This document shows positions 54,245 to 63,171 of a stretch of DNA of 64,000 nt, one piece after another. Source of the stretch: Chromohalobacter moromii (GTDB taxonomy: Bacteria; Pseudomonadota; Gammaproteobacteria; Pseudomonadales; Halomonadaceae). Position 1 is the stretch's first letter. The number at the start of each line of letters is the position of its first letter. Position numbers and translations under genes: made by a program. Where the stretch lies: contig NZ_JAHXDI010000002.1 of NCBI RefSeq assembly GCF_023091865.1, forward strand, positions 186,001-250,000. Reading direction: 5' to 3'. The notes beneath the pieces were generated by a model. The model worked only from the letters and a program-made list of their open reading frames with translations. It was not told where the DNA came from and ran no database searches.

Positions 54245-54699
54245 TCGCTCGGCTCCTGCGTTTATTCCCCGCGTGGGCGTGGATGCTGGGCGCTGCTGGT
54301 GTTGCCGGTCTGCTGGGCTGGTGGCGCATCGAGGCAGTGACCGCCGAGCGCGACGCAGCGCAATTGAAGTCAGAGCAGATGCAGCAAAACGTTGAGCAAA
54401 TGCAGCTGGTGGTCAATTGGGCGCGGGCTCAGTCAGCTGTATTGAGCGTCGCGCTCGAAGATCGTGCTGCCGAGCTTGAGCGAATCAGGCGGGACGTGAT
54501 GGAGCACCGGCAGGCCCTTGATCAGCTGGAGGCGAATGATGCGGATACTCGCGAGTGGTCTGGCAAGTCTGTGCCTAGCGCTGTTGCTGACTGGGTGCGC
54601 CAACTCAGTGCCTCGGGTCGAGACGGTGATGATGACGCCGACAATTCCCGCACACCTGACGCGCCAGTTGTCGGCACCGAGTATCGAAGCCTCGAGTAA
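54241..54699 (+). CDS. Inner-membrane spanin (Rz-like)
   Basis: 152 residues from GTG 54241 that overlaps the holin stop; AGGTGG lies upstream. One N-terminal transmembrane helix (FPAWAWMLGAAGVAGLLGWW) and a periplasmic coiled coil (VTAERDAAQLKSEQMQQNVEQMQLV ... ALEDRAAELERIRRDVMEHRQALDQLE), ending in an acidic tail. Pairs with the nested outer spanin. Confidence 0.87.
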   Translation: MIARLLRLFPAWAWMLGAAGVAGLLGWWRIEAVTAERDAAQLKSEQMQQNVEQMQLVVNWARAQSAVLSVALEDRAAELERIRRDVMEHRQALDQLEANDADTREWSGKSVPSAVADWVRQLSASGRDGDDDADNSRTPDAPVVGTEYRSLE

Positions 54700-54811
54700 C
54701 CGTGACCTGCTGGACCTGCTGGCGAAGTATGAGTCGCTGCGCCGACGTGCGAACGCTGACCGTGCGGCTGTGGTTGAGATCATGGCCAACGACGTCGGCG
54801 GCGATGAGTGA
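54539..54811 (+). CDS. Outer-membrane spanin lipoprotein (Rz1-like)
   Basis: 90 residues in another frame, largely within the Rz-like gene and extending 112 bp past it. ATG 54539 has GGAGG at 6 nt; signal peptide with LLTGC lipobox. The mature part is proline-poor for an Rz1 (PTIPAHLT) and ends in a helix. Partly overlapping, partly independent spanin pair. Confidence 0.85.
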   Translation: MRILASGLASLCLALLLTGCANSVPRVETVMMTPTIPAHLTRQLSAPSIEASSNRDLLDLLAKYESLRRRANADRAAVVEIMANDVGGDE

Positions 54812-55034
54812 CCGCCAGCCCCGCAACCACAGGCCTCGCGCGACGCACCAGCTTGGTGCAAAAACGTGGGTCCTTCCCGGGCCCCTCAGCGCCGTCTACG
54901 GGGGGGCGCACTCGTGGGATTTGAGAATTTTTGCGAAACATGTTTCGGAGATGTACCGCGCAGATATTGTTCAGCTTCTATCTCTCCTTACGTGCATCGC
55001 ATGCCATACCGCTGCCGTAATCGGCAGCGGATAA
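54804..55034 (+). other. Post-lysis region: weak 76-codon frame, possible cos/packaging zone
   Basis: From 54812 to 55063 there is no convincing gene. A 76-codon frame starts at 54804, overlapping the Rz1 stop, without a good ribosome site. The segment contains GGGTCCTTCCCGGGCC (54870-54885), the GGGGGGGCG run near 54901 and a position just before the HNH and terminase genes, which would suit a cos site. No cohesive-end sequence can be proven. Confidence 0.3.
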
Positions 55035-55063
55035 TGAAGTGAAGTTTTCGGTGATAGCTTTAC

Positions 55064-55381
55064 TCAGATAACTTTGACCTCACTTAGGCCAAGAGAATCC
55101 TTAAGTGTGACTGGATATTGCATTCCTCTTTGAATGTACTTTTTATTAGTCAAGTCGATGACGAGTAGCTTGTCCTTGCTTTCAAGAAGCTTGGAGTCGA
55201 AATATAAGACATGAGAAGCGCCCTGTAAGTCGTAAGAAGATTTGAAGGACAAGAATGAAGTTGTTTCTTCCCAAGGTAATTCGTTAGCGATTTTTTGTGC
55301 GGCATCCATTAATGATTTTCGAACTTCTGCGTAGTTATCTCTATCGGAAGATATTTCAAAAGATACAATGTAGTTAGTCAT
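55064..55381 (-). CDS. AT-rich moron on opposite strand
   Basis: 105 residues, opposite to the late operon and clearly AT-rich. MTNYIVSFEISSDRDNYAEVRKSLMDAAQKI ... HVLYFDSKLLESKDKLLVIDLTNKKY resembles small ferredoxin-fold proteins (SinR/Cas2-like start) but without enough signature to assign. It breaks the lysis-to-terminase run and probably has its own promoter at 55382-55437. Confidence 0.7.
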   Translation of the reverse strand: MTNYIVSFEISSDRDNYAEVRKSLMDAAQKIANELPWEETTSFLSFKSSYDLQGASHVLYFDSKLLESKDKLLVIDLTNKKYIQRGMQYPVTLKDSLGLSEVKVI

Positions 55382-55437
55382 GATTTTCTAGTTCTCTGCG
55401 TAGGTTGGTTCGAATAGAAAATATAGGGCCTCTAAAG

Positions 55438-55794
55438 ATGCCATGCAAACCCCCGCGCCCATGCCGCGCCGCCATGTGCCCGCGCAAGACGATATCGGCG
55501 AATGGATACTGCGAGGATCACCAGCACCTGGTTGTTGCCTGGCAGAAGTCACGGCAGAAGAGCAGCGGTCGAGGTGGTCGCCCTTGGCGTCGCATCCGAG
55601 ATCGCATCCTCCAGCGTGACCGATACCTGTGCCAGCTATGCGAACGCAAAGGTGTTATCACTCCCGCGAATGAGGTCGATCACATCGTCAACCGAGAGTC
55701 GGGCGGCTCCGACGCCGAATGGAACCTCGAGGCGATCTGCACGCCATGCCACAAGGCCAAGACGGCCCGGGAGTCGCAGGCCGGGCGGTTGTGA
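55438..55794 (+). CDS. HNH endonuclease
   Basis: 118 residues. Zinc cysteines in CQLCERKG and CTPCHKAK enclose the HNH core (VDHIVNRESGGSDAEWNLEAICTPCH). The N-terminal CRAAMCPRKTI ... YCEDHQ adds another zinc pair. HNH proteins beside terminase assist cos cleavage in HK97-type phages. The upstream start is uncertain (no strong ribosome site). Confidence 0.9.
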   Translation: MPCKPPRPCRAAMCPRKTISANGYCEDHQHLVVAWQKSRQKSSGRGGRPWRRIRDRILQRDRYLCQLCERKGVITPANEVDHIVNRESGGSDAEWNLEAICTPCHKAKTARESQAGRL

Positions 55795-55958
55795 GTTGGA
55801 ATGCACCTCGGTGGTGCATCGAGGATCGAGGGGGAGGGGGAGGTCAAATCCCTGGAGCCTTTCCCCCCCCGGACACCGCCGCCATCATCAGATTTTTATA
55901 CCCGCGAAATTGAAAAATCAGGTCGGCGGGATTGGTTCTCAGTTGGGAGTGATTGCAA

Positions 55959-56429
55959 ATGACAAAAGGTCGCAAGCCCAAGCCGACCCATTTGAAGGCC
56001 GTCCAGGGTAACGCCGGTAAGCGAGCAATTAACCATGACGAGCCTCAGGCCGATGCGCTGAGCGACGTTCCTTTGCCGCCGGAGTGGCTCGACCCGGTCG
56101 GTATCGAGATGTGGGAGAAGGTCGCGCCCTGGTTGGTGAGCAGCAAGATTCTCACGGAGTCGGACGTCCCCAACCTCGAGGCCTACTGCGCTGCGTACGC
56201 GCGGTGGCGACAGGCCGAGAAGGACATCGCCAAGAATGGCATCACGGTGATGGGCATGAACTCAGAAATAAAGAACCCGGCATGCACCGTGGCCAATGAA
56301 TCCCTCAAGCAGATGACGACCTTCGGCAGCGCCTTGGGCCTGGATCCCGCCAGTCGGGCTCGCCTGGCAGTGCCGGGCGCGAAGGAAGCAAACAACCCGT
56401 TCAAGGACTTGGTGGGTAAGAAGCGATGA
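55959..56429 (+). CDS. Terminase small subunit (P27 family)
   Basis: 156 residues starting MTKGRKPKPTHLKAVQGNAGKR, a P27-type hallmark, then WLDPVGIEMWEKVAPWLVSSKILTESDVPNLEAYCAAYARWRQAE and a C-terminal NPFKDL. Start 55959 with GGGAG. Recognises packaging sites for TerL. Confidence 0.92.
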   Translation: MTKGRKPKPTHLKAVQGNAGKRAINHDEPQADALSDVPLPPEWLDPVGIEMWEKVAPWLVSSKILTESDVPNLEAYCAAYARWRQAEKDIAKNGITVMGMNSEIKNPACTVANESLKQMTTFGSALGLDPASRARLAVPGAKEANNPFKDLVGKKR

Positions 56430-56435
56430 GATCGA

Positions 56436-58151
56436 ATGGCCAGCTACCCCAACGTCAACGCCGCGAACAAGTACGCCAGGGACGTCGTGGCTGGCCGGAT
56501 ACCGGCGTGCAAAGAGGTCCGGCAGGCTTGCCAGCGCCATCTGGACGATCTCAAGGCAGCGAAGTCCCGGTCGTTTCCGTACCGGTTCGACCGCGACGCC
56601 GCTGAACACGCCAGCGTCTTCATCCAACTGCTGCCTCACACCAAGGGGCGCTGGGCGCGCGAGAAGCAGCTGGTCTCCCTAGAGCCTTGGCAGCTATTCA
56701 TCGTCTGCGCCATCTTCGGCTGGCTGAAGAAGAAGACCGGGCTGCGGCGGTTCAGCGAGGCCTACATCGAGGTCGAGCGCAAGAATGGCAAGTCGGTGCT
56801 GGCCGCGGCCATCGCCAACTACATGCTGTGTGCCGATGGCGAATACGGCGCCGAGGTCTACTGCGGGGCGACCACCGAGAAGCAGGCCTGGGAGGTGTTC
56901 CGCCCGGCCCGGCTGATGCTTAAAAAGTCGCCAGCCCTGGTCAGTGCGGCTGGCATCGAGGTGATGGCCAAGAACATCTCGATCCCGGAGGACGGCAGCC
57001 GCCTCGAGCCGCTAATCGGCGATCCTGGCGACGGCTCATCGCCCAGCTGCTCGCTGGTCGATGAGTTCCACGAGCACCAGAGCCCGAACCTCTACGACAC
57101 CATGCTCACCGGCATGGGGGCTCGCGACCAGGGGCTGATGTTCATCATCACCACCGCCGGCTTCAACCTGGCAGGACCGTGCTACGACAAGCGACGCCAA
57201 GTGCAGCAGATGCTCTCAGGCGCACTGCCTAACGATGAACTGTTCGGGATTATCTACACGATCGACCAGGGTGACGACTGGCAAGATCCGGCGGTGCTGC
57301 GCAAGGCGAATCCCAACTTCGGCGTCTCCGTCTCCGAGGAGTTTCTGCTCAAGGCGCAGCGTGACGCCATCCGCTACCCGAGTCGCCAGAATTCTTTCCT
57401 GACGAAGCACCTCAACGTCTGGGTCAGCGCCCGGACGGCTTGGCTGAACATGGCGGACTGGCACTCGTCTGGCGACGACGGTCTGACACTCGACGATTTC
57501 GAAGGGCAGGAGTGTTGGCTAGGTGTCGACCTCGCCAGCAAGACAGACATCGCCGCCATTGCGCTGCTGTTTCGCGATGAGATTGAGGATAAGAACGGTC
57601 GAGCCAAGACGCGCTGGACCGTCTTCGTGCGCAGCTACTTGCCGGAAGGCGCGGTTGAGCGCGCGAGTAACAACCGTGCCGCTTATGAAAGTTGGGTGAA
57701 CAGTGGCGATCTGATCACTACCGACGGCGAAGAGCTCGACTTCGACATCATTCGCGAGGACATCAAGGACCTCGCTGGGCGCTTCGACATCCAGGAGATT
57801 GCCTACGACCCATGGCGCGCCACGCAGCTTGCCCATCAGCTGATGAAGGACGGCGCCGAGGTCATCGAATACCGCAACACGGTGCAGAACATGAGCCCCG
57901 CGATGCGCGAGATGGAGGCTGCCATTACCGGCAGTCGCTGGCGTCACAGCGCCGACCCGGTTCTCACCTGGATGGCTTCTAACGTGGTCGCCAAGTCCGA
58001 TGCGAAGGACAACATCTACCCGCGCAAAGAGAAGGAAGAGAACAAGATCGACGGCATCATCGCGATCCTCATGGCGCTGGGCCGTGCGGTGCTCACCGAG
58101 AATGACGAGGCCGAGCAATCCATTTACGACACGACGGACGTTACATGCTGA
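56436..58151 (+). CDS. Terminase large subunit (HK97 type)
   Basis: 571 residues. ATPase: variant Walker A VERKNGKSVLAA (113-124) and Walker B CSLVDEFHEH; nuclease: GVDLASKTDIAAIALLF with the first acidic residue and later EIAYDPWRATQLA. Packages DNA into proheads and cleaves at cos. Starts 6 bp after TerS. Confidence 0.96.
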   Translation: MASYPNVNAANKYARDVVAGRIPACKEVRQACQRHLDDLKAAKSRSFPYRFDRDAAEHASVFIQLLPHTKGRWAREKQLVSLEPWQLFIVCAIFGWLKKKTGLRRFSEAYIEVERKNGKSVLAAAIANYMLCADGEYGAEVYCGATTEKQAWEVFRPARLMLKKSPALVSAAGIEVMAKNISIPEDGSRLEPLIGDPGDGSSPSCSLVDEFHEHQSPNLYDTMLTGMGARDQGLMFIITTAGFNLAGPCYDKRRQVQQMLSGALPNDELFGIIYTIDQGDDWQDPAVLRKANPNFGVSVSEEFLLKAQRDAIRYPSRQNSFLTKHLNVWVSARTAWLNMADWHSSGDDGLTLDDFEGQECWLGVDLASKTDIAAIALLFRDEIEDKNGRAKTRWTVFVRSYLPEGAVERASNNRAAYESWVNSGDLITTDGEELDFDIIREDIKDLAGRFDIQEIAYDPWRATQLAHQLMKDGAEVIEYRNTVQNMSPAMREMEAAITGSRWRHSADPVLTWMASNVVAKSDAKDNIYPRKEKEENKIDGIIAILMALGRAVLTENDEAEQSIYDTTDVTC

Positions 58152-58324
58152 CTTCCCTAATCATCTTCCTGATCGGGCTGATCGGCGCCGCACTGGTGTC
58201 GTTCGGCACCTGGCTGATGGTGCCTGCTGCCGGTTACATCGTCGCTGGGGTGCTGTGCCTGTCATGGTCATGGCTCGCCTCACGCGCTGCTGGACGTCAG
58301 GCGCCGCCGCAGGAGGGTGACTGA
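58145..58324 (+). CDS. Small two-helix membrane protein between TerL and portal
   Basis: 59 residues (MLTSLIIFLIGLIGAALVSF ... SRAAGRQAPPQEGD). Two hydrophobic segments and a short polar tail. It overlaps the TerL stop by 7 bp and shares TGATG with the portal start, so translation is coupled. Small TM proteins occur in this position in other HK97-type phages; function unknown. Confidence 0.75.
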   Translation: MLTSLIIFLIGLIGAALVSFGTWLMVPAAGYIVAGVLCLSWSWLASRAAGRQAPPQEGD

Positions 58325-59598
58325 TGTTCTGGCCCGGCCTATTTACAACCGCTGCAGGCGGACACCAACGCAAAAACACTGACTGGACCGGCTGGGTGAG
58401 CTCAGTCACCGGCCGTCAGAGTAGCGCGGGCACCATGGTGAACACCGAATCAGCGCTCGCTGTTGGCGCGTTACGCGCGTGCGTGACGCTGCTGGCGGAA
58501 TCCGTGGCCCAACTTCCCTGCGAACTTTACCGGCGGGACGGTGACGGCGGGCGTGATCGTGCTGTTGATCACCCGATCTATGATCTCGTTCACAGCCAGC
58601 CGAATCGCAAGGACACCTCGTTCGAGTATTACGAGCAGGCTCAGGGATGCCTCGGGCTGGAAGGCAATCATTTCTCACTGATCGAACGTGACGAGCGTGG
58701 GTACCCGACTGAGCTGATCCCCATTCACCCGAAGAAAGTACGAGTGCTCAAAGGCCCGGATGGCATGCCGTATTACCACCTGGTCGAGGTCGACGAGGTG
58801 GTGCCGATGCGCATGATGCATCACATCAAAGCGTTCTCGGTGGATGGTTACGTCGGTCTATCACCGATCGCCACCAACTCTGATGTGATCGGACTTGGCC
58901 TCGCCACTGAGCAACATGCCGCCGCCGTCTTTCAGCGCGGCGCCACGATGTCTGGTGTGATCGAGCGCCCCAGAGAATCGGAAGGCATCAAGGACCAGGC
59001 AGCAGTAGACCGGCTATTGAATAAGTTCACCGAGCGCCATGGGGGCGGACTGAGGAATGCGTTCTCGGTAGCGCTTCTCCAAGAGGGCATGACCTACAAG
59101 CAGCTCTCGATGGACAACGAAAAGGCGCAGCTGCTCGAGTCGCGCAACTTCTCTATCAATGAGGTTTGCCGTCTGTACAAAGTGCCGCCGCACATGGTCC
59201 AGCAGCTCGACAAGGCCACCTTTAACAACATCGAACACCAAGGGCTGCAGTATGTCATCTACACCCTACTGCCCTGGGTGAAGCGCATTGAAGCGGCAAT
59301 GATGCGCGACCTGCTGCTGCCGGAAGAGCGCAAGCAGCTTTACATCGAGTTCAATGTCGGCGGCCTACTGCGCGGTGATCAGAAGTCGCGCTATGAGTCC
59401 TATGCCCTCGGGCGCCAATGGGGATGGTTGTCGGTCAACGATATCCGGCGCTTGGAGAATATGCCGCCGATCTCAGGTGGTGACCGCTACCTCACGCCCA
59501 TGAACATGAACGACTCCGGCAACATTCAGCAGTCGATCAATGCCACGCCCGAGCAAATGAAGGAAATCGAGGGGATCATCCAATGTCGCACGCCCTGA
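58324..59598 (+). CDS. Portal protein (HK97 family)
   Basis: 424 residues. ALAVGALRACVTLLAESVAQLPCELYRR, VDHPIYDLVHSQPN, VGLSPIATNSDVIGLGLATEQHAAAVFQRGATMSGV, and RNFSINEVCRLYKVPPHMV are HK97 portal blocks. Forms the dodecameric DNA entry ring. Overlaps the protease gene by 16 bp. Confidence 0.96.
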   Translation: MFWPGLFTTAAGGHQRKNTDWTGWVSSVTGRQSSAGTMVNTESALAVGALRACVTLLAESVAQLPCELYRRDGDGGRDRAVDHPIYDLVHSQPNRKDTSFEYYEQAQGCLGLEGNHFSLIERDERGYPTELIPIHPKKVRVLKGPDGMPYYHLVEVDEVVPMRMMHHIKAFSVDGYVGLSPIATNSDVIGLGLATEQHAAAVFQRGATMSGVIERPRESEGIKDQAAVDRLLNKFTERHGGGLRNAFSVALLQEGMTYKQLSMDNEKAQLLESRNFSINEVCRLYKVPPHMVQQLDKATFNNIEHQGLQYVIYTLLPWVKRIEAAMMRDLLLPEERKQLYIEFNVGGLLRGDQKSRYESYALGRQWGWLSVNDIRRLENMPPISGGDRYLTPMNMNDSGNIQQSINATPEQMKEIEGIIQCRTP

Positions 59599-60521
59599 TC
59601 AACTATCCACACATTGCGTCGATGGTGTTCGATACACCGCTCTACGCGACGCCCACGCTGGTCCAGTCCGTGCGCTCGGTCCTTGAGCCGCGCCTGCTCG
59701 GCAAAGCCACAGATCTCCCCGATGGCATCAACCTCGGGAGTGATACGCCTGAAGAGCGCGAGATGCAGCATCTTCAGGTAGTCGGCCGCATGGCGATCAT
59801 TCCCGTGCACGGCGTGCTGGTCGCCCGCCGCGGCACCATCAACGCGGCATGCGAAGAGCTGGTGTCCTATGAACGCCTGCGCACGCAAATTACCGCTGCG
59901 CTCAATCATGAGTTCGTCGAGGAAATCGTGCTCGATTTCCATACCGGCGGTGGCCACGCCATGGGGTGCAAGGAACTGGCGGATTTCATTCGTGCCAGTA
60001 CCGCGACCAAGCCGATCACGGCGCTTGTCAATTTCGCGGCTTACTCAGCGGGTTACTTCCTCGCGGCGGCTTGTTCACGCATCGTCTGCAGCCCGACGGC
60101 TGGCGTTGGCTCCATCGGCGTCATTATCGAAACGTTCGAAGTGAGTCGCATGGAAGAAGAGGCCGGGATCGTCTTCAACACCTTCTTCCGTGGTGACCAC
60201 AAGAACGACGGCTCCCCGCACGAGCCGATCACCGACCAAGCCGTCGCCGAGATCAACCACAAGCTCGACGTCCATTACACGGTGTTCACCGACGCGATTG
60301 CCGCCTATCGCGGCATGAGCACGGATGAAGTGGTCTCCACGCAAGCGCGGCTCTATACCGCCGAGGATGCGCTGGCGGCCAAACTGATTGATGAGATCGC
60401 ACCCGCCCAAGATGCGGTGGACGCCATCGCGCAACGCTACTCCAGCCAATCCAGCAATACCGGTCCAGTTCGAAGCATCCGAGCACAAGCTCGGGCGCTC
60501 GACGCCCAGTGTCAGCTCTAG
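59583..60521 (+). CDS. Head maturation protease, S49/SppA-like
   Basis: 312 residues. MAIIPVHGVLVARRG, VLDFHTGGGHAMGCKEL, and the serine motif NFAAYSAGYFLAAAC with TAGVGSIGVI follow the S49 peptidase order; catalytic Ser in AYSAG. Sits between portal and capsid, so it is the prohead protease that processes the capsid delta domain. Confidence 0.92.
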   Translation: MSHALINYPHIASMVFDTPLYATPTLVQSVRSVLEPRLLGKATDLPDGINLGSDTPEEREMQHLQVVGRMAIIPVHGVLVARRGTINAACEELVSYERLRTQITAALNHEFVEEIVLDFHTGGGHAMGCKELADFIRASTATKPITALVNFAAYSAGYFLAAACSRIVCSPTAGVGSIGVIIETFEVSRMEEEAGIVFNTFFRGDHKNDGSPHEPITDQAVAEINHKLDVHYTVFTDAIAAYRGMSTDEVVSTQARLYTAEDALAAKLIDEIAPAQDAVDAIAQRYSSQSSNTGPVRSIRAQARALDAQCQL

Positions 60522-60599
60522 CCGAGCGGCGGAGCGACAACCACAGGCGGCCATTGGGTCGCTTTTTTTATGCCCGTGAATCCTCAAGGAGACGCCACG

Positions 60600-61901
60600 A
60601 TGCCTTCGATTGAAGAACTCCGCCGCGAGCGCGCCGAGGTCAATGATCAGATCCAAGCGCTGGCCAAGCAGGAAGAAGAGAGCGGCGAGCTCAGTGCCGA
60701 GCAGCTCGAGCAGTTCGAGAAGCTGTCCAAGCAATTCGACGACACCAGCGCCAAGCTTGGGCGTGCCGAACGTACCGAACGCATGAATGCCACTGCCTCA
60801 ACGCCTGTCGAGAGCTACGGCGGTCGCGGCCCGGCAGTGCACACCAAGCCCGAGCTCAAGCAGTATGTCGGCGCTACCGCCGCGCGCATGGCCATGTCCA
60901 TGGCCGCCGGTCGGGGCGATATGCAGCTCGCCGCTCAGTTCGCGCGTAACGAGATCGGTGATGACGATGTCGCCATGGCAGTAGAGACCGCCGCTGGCTC
61001 AGGTGGGTCATTGGTACCGCAGAACATGCACGATGAGATTATCGAGCTGCTGCGGCCCAAGACCATCGTGCGTTCGCTGGGTGCCCAGACCATGCCGCTA
61101 CCCAACGGTAACCTCAGCCTGCCGCGCATGGCCTCTGGTGCCACGTCGAGCTATGTGGGCGAGGGCAGTGACGTGCTGGCCAGCGAGGGCGGTACCGACG
61201 ACGTCGCGCTGAACGCCAAGACCATGATCACCATGGTGCCGTTCTCGAATCAGCTGATCGGTCGTGCCGGCTTCAACGTCGAACAGATGTTCCTCAACGA
61301 CATGCTGTCCAGCATGGCGGTGCGTGAAGACAAGGCGTTCTTGCGCGATGACGGGTCCAGCGATACCCCCACCGGCTTCTCCAAGATTTGTCGCGACGAA
61401 GGGCGCGTCGTTCCATGGGACAGCGCCGACGCCAAAGACATGGCTGCCATCGACGCCTATCTCGACCGACTGATCCTGACGCTGATGGAGAGCGATAGCC
61501 TGCTGATGCGTCCGGGCTGGGGTATGTCACCGCGCACCTACATGAAGCTTTTCGGCTTGCGAGATGGCAACGGGAACAAGGTTTATCCGGAAATGGCCAA
61601 CGGTGAGCTGAAGGGCTGGCCGATCCGTCACACCACTACCATTCCCAACAACCTCGATACCTCAGAAGCCGGCAACAGTAACGAAAGCGAGATCTACTTC
61701 GCGGACTGGAACGATGTGGTGATCGGTGAAAGCGACACCATGACCATCGACTTCAGTCGCGAGGCTACCTACAAGGATGCCAACGACAACCTGGTTAGCG
61801 CCTTCTCGCGCAACCAATCGCTGCTGCGTGTCGTGAAAGAGCACGACGTGGCGTTCCGTCATCCCGAAGGGCTGGTACTCGGCAGCGAAGTGCCTTGGTA
61901 A
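60600..61901 (+). CDS. Major capsid protein (HK97 fold)
   Basis: 433 residues from ATG 60600 with AAGGAG. Residues 1-75 form a charged coiled coil (IEELRRERAEVNDQIQALAKQEE), the delta domain cleaved in HK97-type heads; then GGSLVPQNMHDEIIELLRPKTIVRSLGA and VPFSNQLIGRA capsid blocks. A hairpin (60532-60563, AGCGAC/GTCGCT then T7) precedes it and may modulate expression. Confidence 0.94.
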   Translation: MPSIEELRRERAEVNDQIQALAKQEEESGELSAEQLEQFEKLSKQFDDTSAKLGRAERTERMNATASTPVESYGGRGPAVHTKPELKQYVGATAARMAMSMAAGRGDMQLAAQFARNEIGDDDVAMAVETAAGSGGSLVPQNMHDEIIELLRPKTIVRSLGAQTMPLPNGNLSLPRMASGATSSYVGEGSDVLASEGGTDDVALNAKTMITMVPFSNQLIGRAGFNVEQMFLNDMLSSMAVREDKAFLRDDGSSDTPTGFSKICRDEGRVVPWDSADAKDMAAIDAYLDRLILTLMESDSLLMRPGWGMSPRTYMKLFGLRDGNGNKVYPEMANGELKGWPIRHTTTIPNNLDTSEAGNSNESEIYFADWNDVVIGESDTMTIDFSREATYKDANDNLVSAFSRNQSLLRVVKEHDVAFRHPEGLVLGSEVPW

Positions 61902-61976
61902 GCCATCCTCGTGACAATCGCCCGGTGATGAGCCGGGCGTAGTCTGCTTCTCACCTGACCATCAAGGAATTATCCC

Positions 61977-62210
61977 ATGGCCACTACCCAGAAAGACTCT
62001 CGCAAGCTGACCTCCATGACGTTCAAACGCCCCTGGCATCGTTATACGAAAGGCGACCGCGCCGGGTTCGAGCCTGAGCGTGCCAAGCAACTGGAAGAGC
62101 GGAAGATCGCCGTACCGACTGCCAGCCTCAAGAAAGACGCTGGCGGCGAGACCAAAGCCAGCAACAGCAACAGCAACAGCAAAAGCGAAAGCGCCGCCGA
62201 TAAGGCCTGA
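61977..62210 (+). CDS. Small head-associated protein
   Basis: 77 residues. MTFKRPWHRYTKGDRAGFEPERAKQLEERKIAV is a conserved small-protein pattern found after phage capsid genes; the C-terminus is low complexity (SNSNSNSKSES). Function unproven; connector or decoration accessory possible. Confidence 0.75.
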   Translation: MATTQKDSRKLTSMTFKRPWHRYTKGDRAGFEPERAKQLEERKIAVPTASLKKDAGGETKASNSNSNSKSESAADKA

Positions 62211-62272
62211 CGCCCTTAACACGGCCGCCGTATAGCGGTGGTCGTGATTCCGAATTCTGAGCGAGTGCCCGC

Positions 62273-62833
62273 ATGATCGAACTTGCCGATGCCAAGCTCC
62301 ACCTGCGATTGATCGACAGTCGTGACGACGCGGATAGCTACACCGCCGAGGACACGCTGATTCAGGCGTTGATCGATGCGGCCGTTCGCTACGCCGAGAA
62401 CCACACGCAAGCACGGATCGCATCGCCCACTGTTTCAAAGGTGCTCGACGGGTTCCCCGCCCAGGATGGGGCTATTGAGCTTCCCTGGTCGCCGGTGATC
62501 GCCATCGAGAGCCTCGAATATGTCGACCCCGAGGGCGTGGAACAGACGCTCGACGCCTCGACGTTGCGTCTCGACACCCGGCCGATCATGCCAACGCTGT
62601 CACCTCAGTATGGCAGCGACTGGCCACGAACGATCGACGAGCCCGAGTCGGTGACAATCAGCGCCACCGTGGGATACGAAACCATCCCGCCCGATATTCG
62701 TGTCGCGCTGCTGTTGCTGGTGGGGCACTGGTACGAAAACCGCGAGCAGGTCATCACCGGGACCATCACCAGCGAGGTGCCGATGGGGGTCGCCGCGCTG
62801 CTGGCGCCGTACCGCATTCACGCCGTGGGGTGA
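62273..62833 (+). CDS. Head-tail connector protein (gp6-like)
   Basis: 186 residues. IELADAKLHLRLIDSRDDADSYTAEDTLIQALIDAAVRYAENHTQ and a C-terminal PPDIRVALLLLVGHWYENRE are HK97 gp6/SPP1 gp15-like adaptor signatures. Confidence 0.88.
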   Translation: MIELADAKLHLRLIDSRDDADSYTAEDTLIQALIDAAVRYAENHTQARIASPTVSKVLDGFPAQDGAIELPWSPVIAIESLEYVDPEGVEQTLDASTLRLDTRPIMPTLSPQYGSDWPRTIDEPESVTISATVGYETIPPDIRVALLLLVGHWYENREQVITGTITSEVPMGVAALLAPYRIHAVG

Positions 62834-62835
62834 CC

Positions 62836-63171
62836 ATGAGAGCTGGACGACTACGCCATCGGGTGACGCTTCAGCGACCCGTCGATGGCGCTAAGGACCA
62901 ATACAACCAACCGACGGAAAGCTTTGAACAAGTCGCCACGGTTTGGGCGTCGGTCGAGCCCCTTCGGGGCCGTGAGTTCTTCGAAGCGCAGCAGGTCAAC
63001 TCCGAGATCACTACCCGCATTCGTTGCCGTTACCGTCGGGACCTGGCCGGCGTAGAGGTGAACGAGTGGCGTATTGAATATCGCGGCCGCACCTATGAAA
63101 TAGACGGCCCGCCTATCAATTCCCGCATGGAAGATCGCCAACTGGAGTTCATGTGCCATGAACGGCTTTGA
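62836..63171 (+). CDS. Head closure protein (SPP1 gp16-like)
   Basis: 111 residues. MRAGRLRHRVTLQRPVDGAKDQYNQPTESFEQVATVWASVEPLRGREFF is the canonical phage head-tail stopper start. ATG 62836 preferred; GTG 62830 overlaps the preceding stop. Overlaps the next gene by 14 bp. Confidence 0.9.
   Translation: MRAGRLRHRVTLQRPVDGAKDQYNQPTESFEQVATVWASVEPLRGREFFEAQQVNSEITTRIRCRYRRDLAGVEVNEWRIEYRGRTYEIDGPPINSRMEDRQLEFMCHERL

Noticed and set aside
55064-55381. Cas2 or CRISPR-related assignment of the AT-rich antisense gene
   Set aside because: Only the first strand resembles SinR/Cas2-type folds; no catalytic or neighbourhood support.
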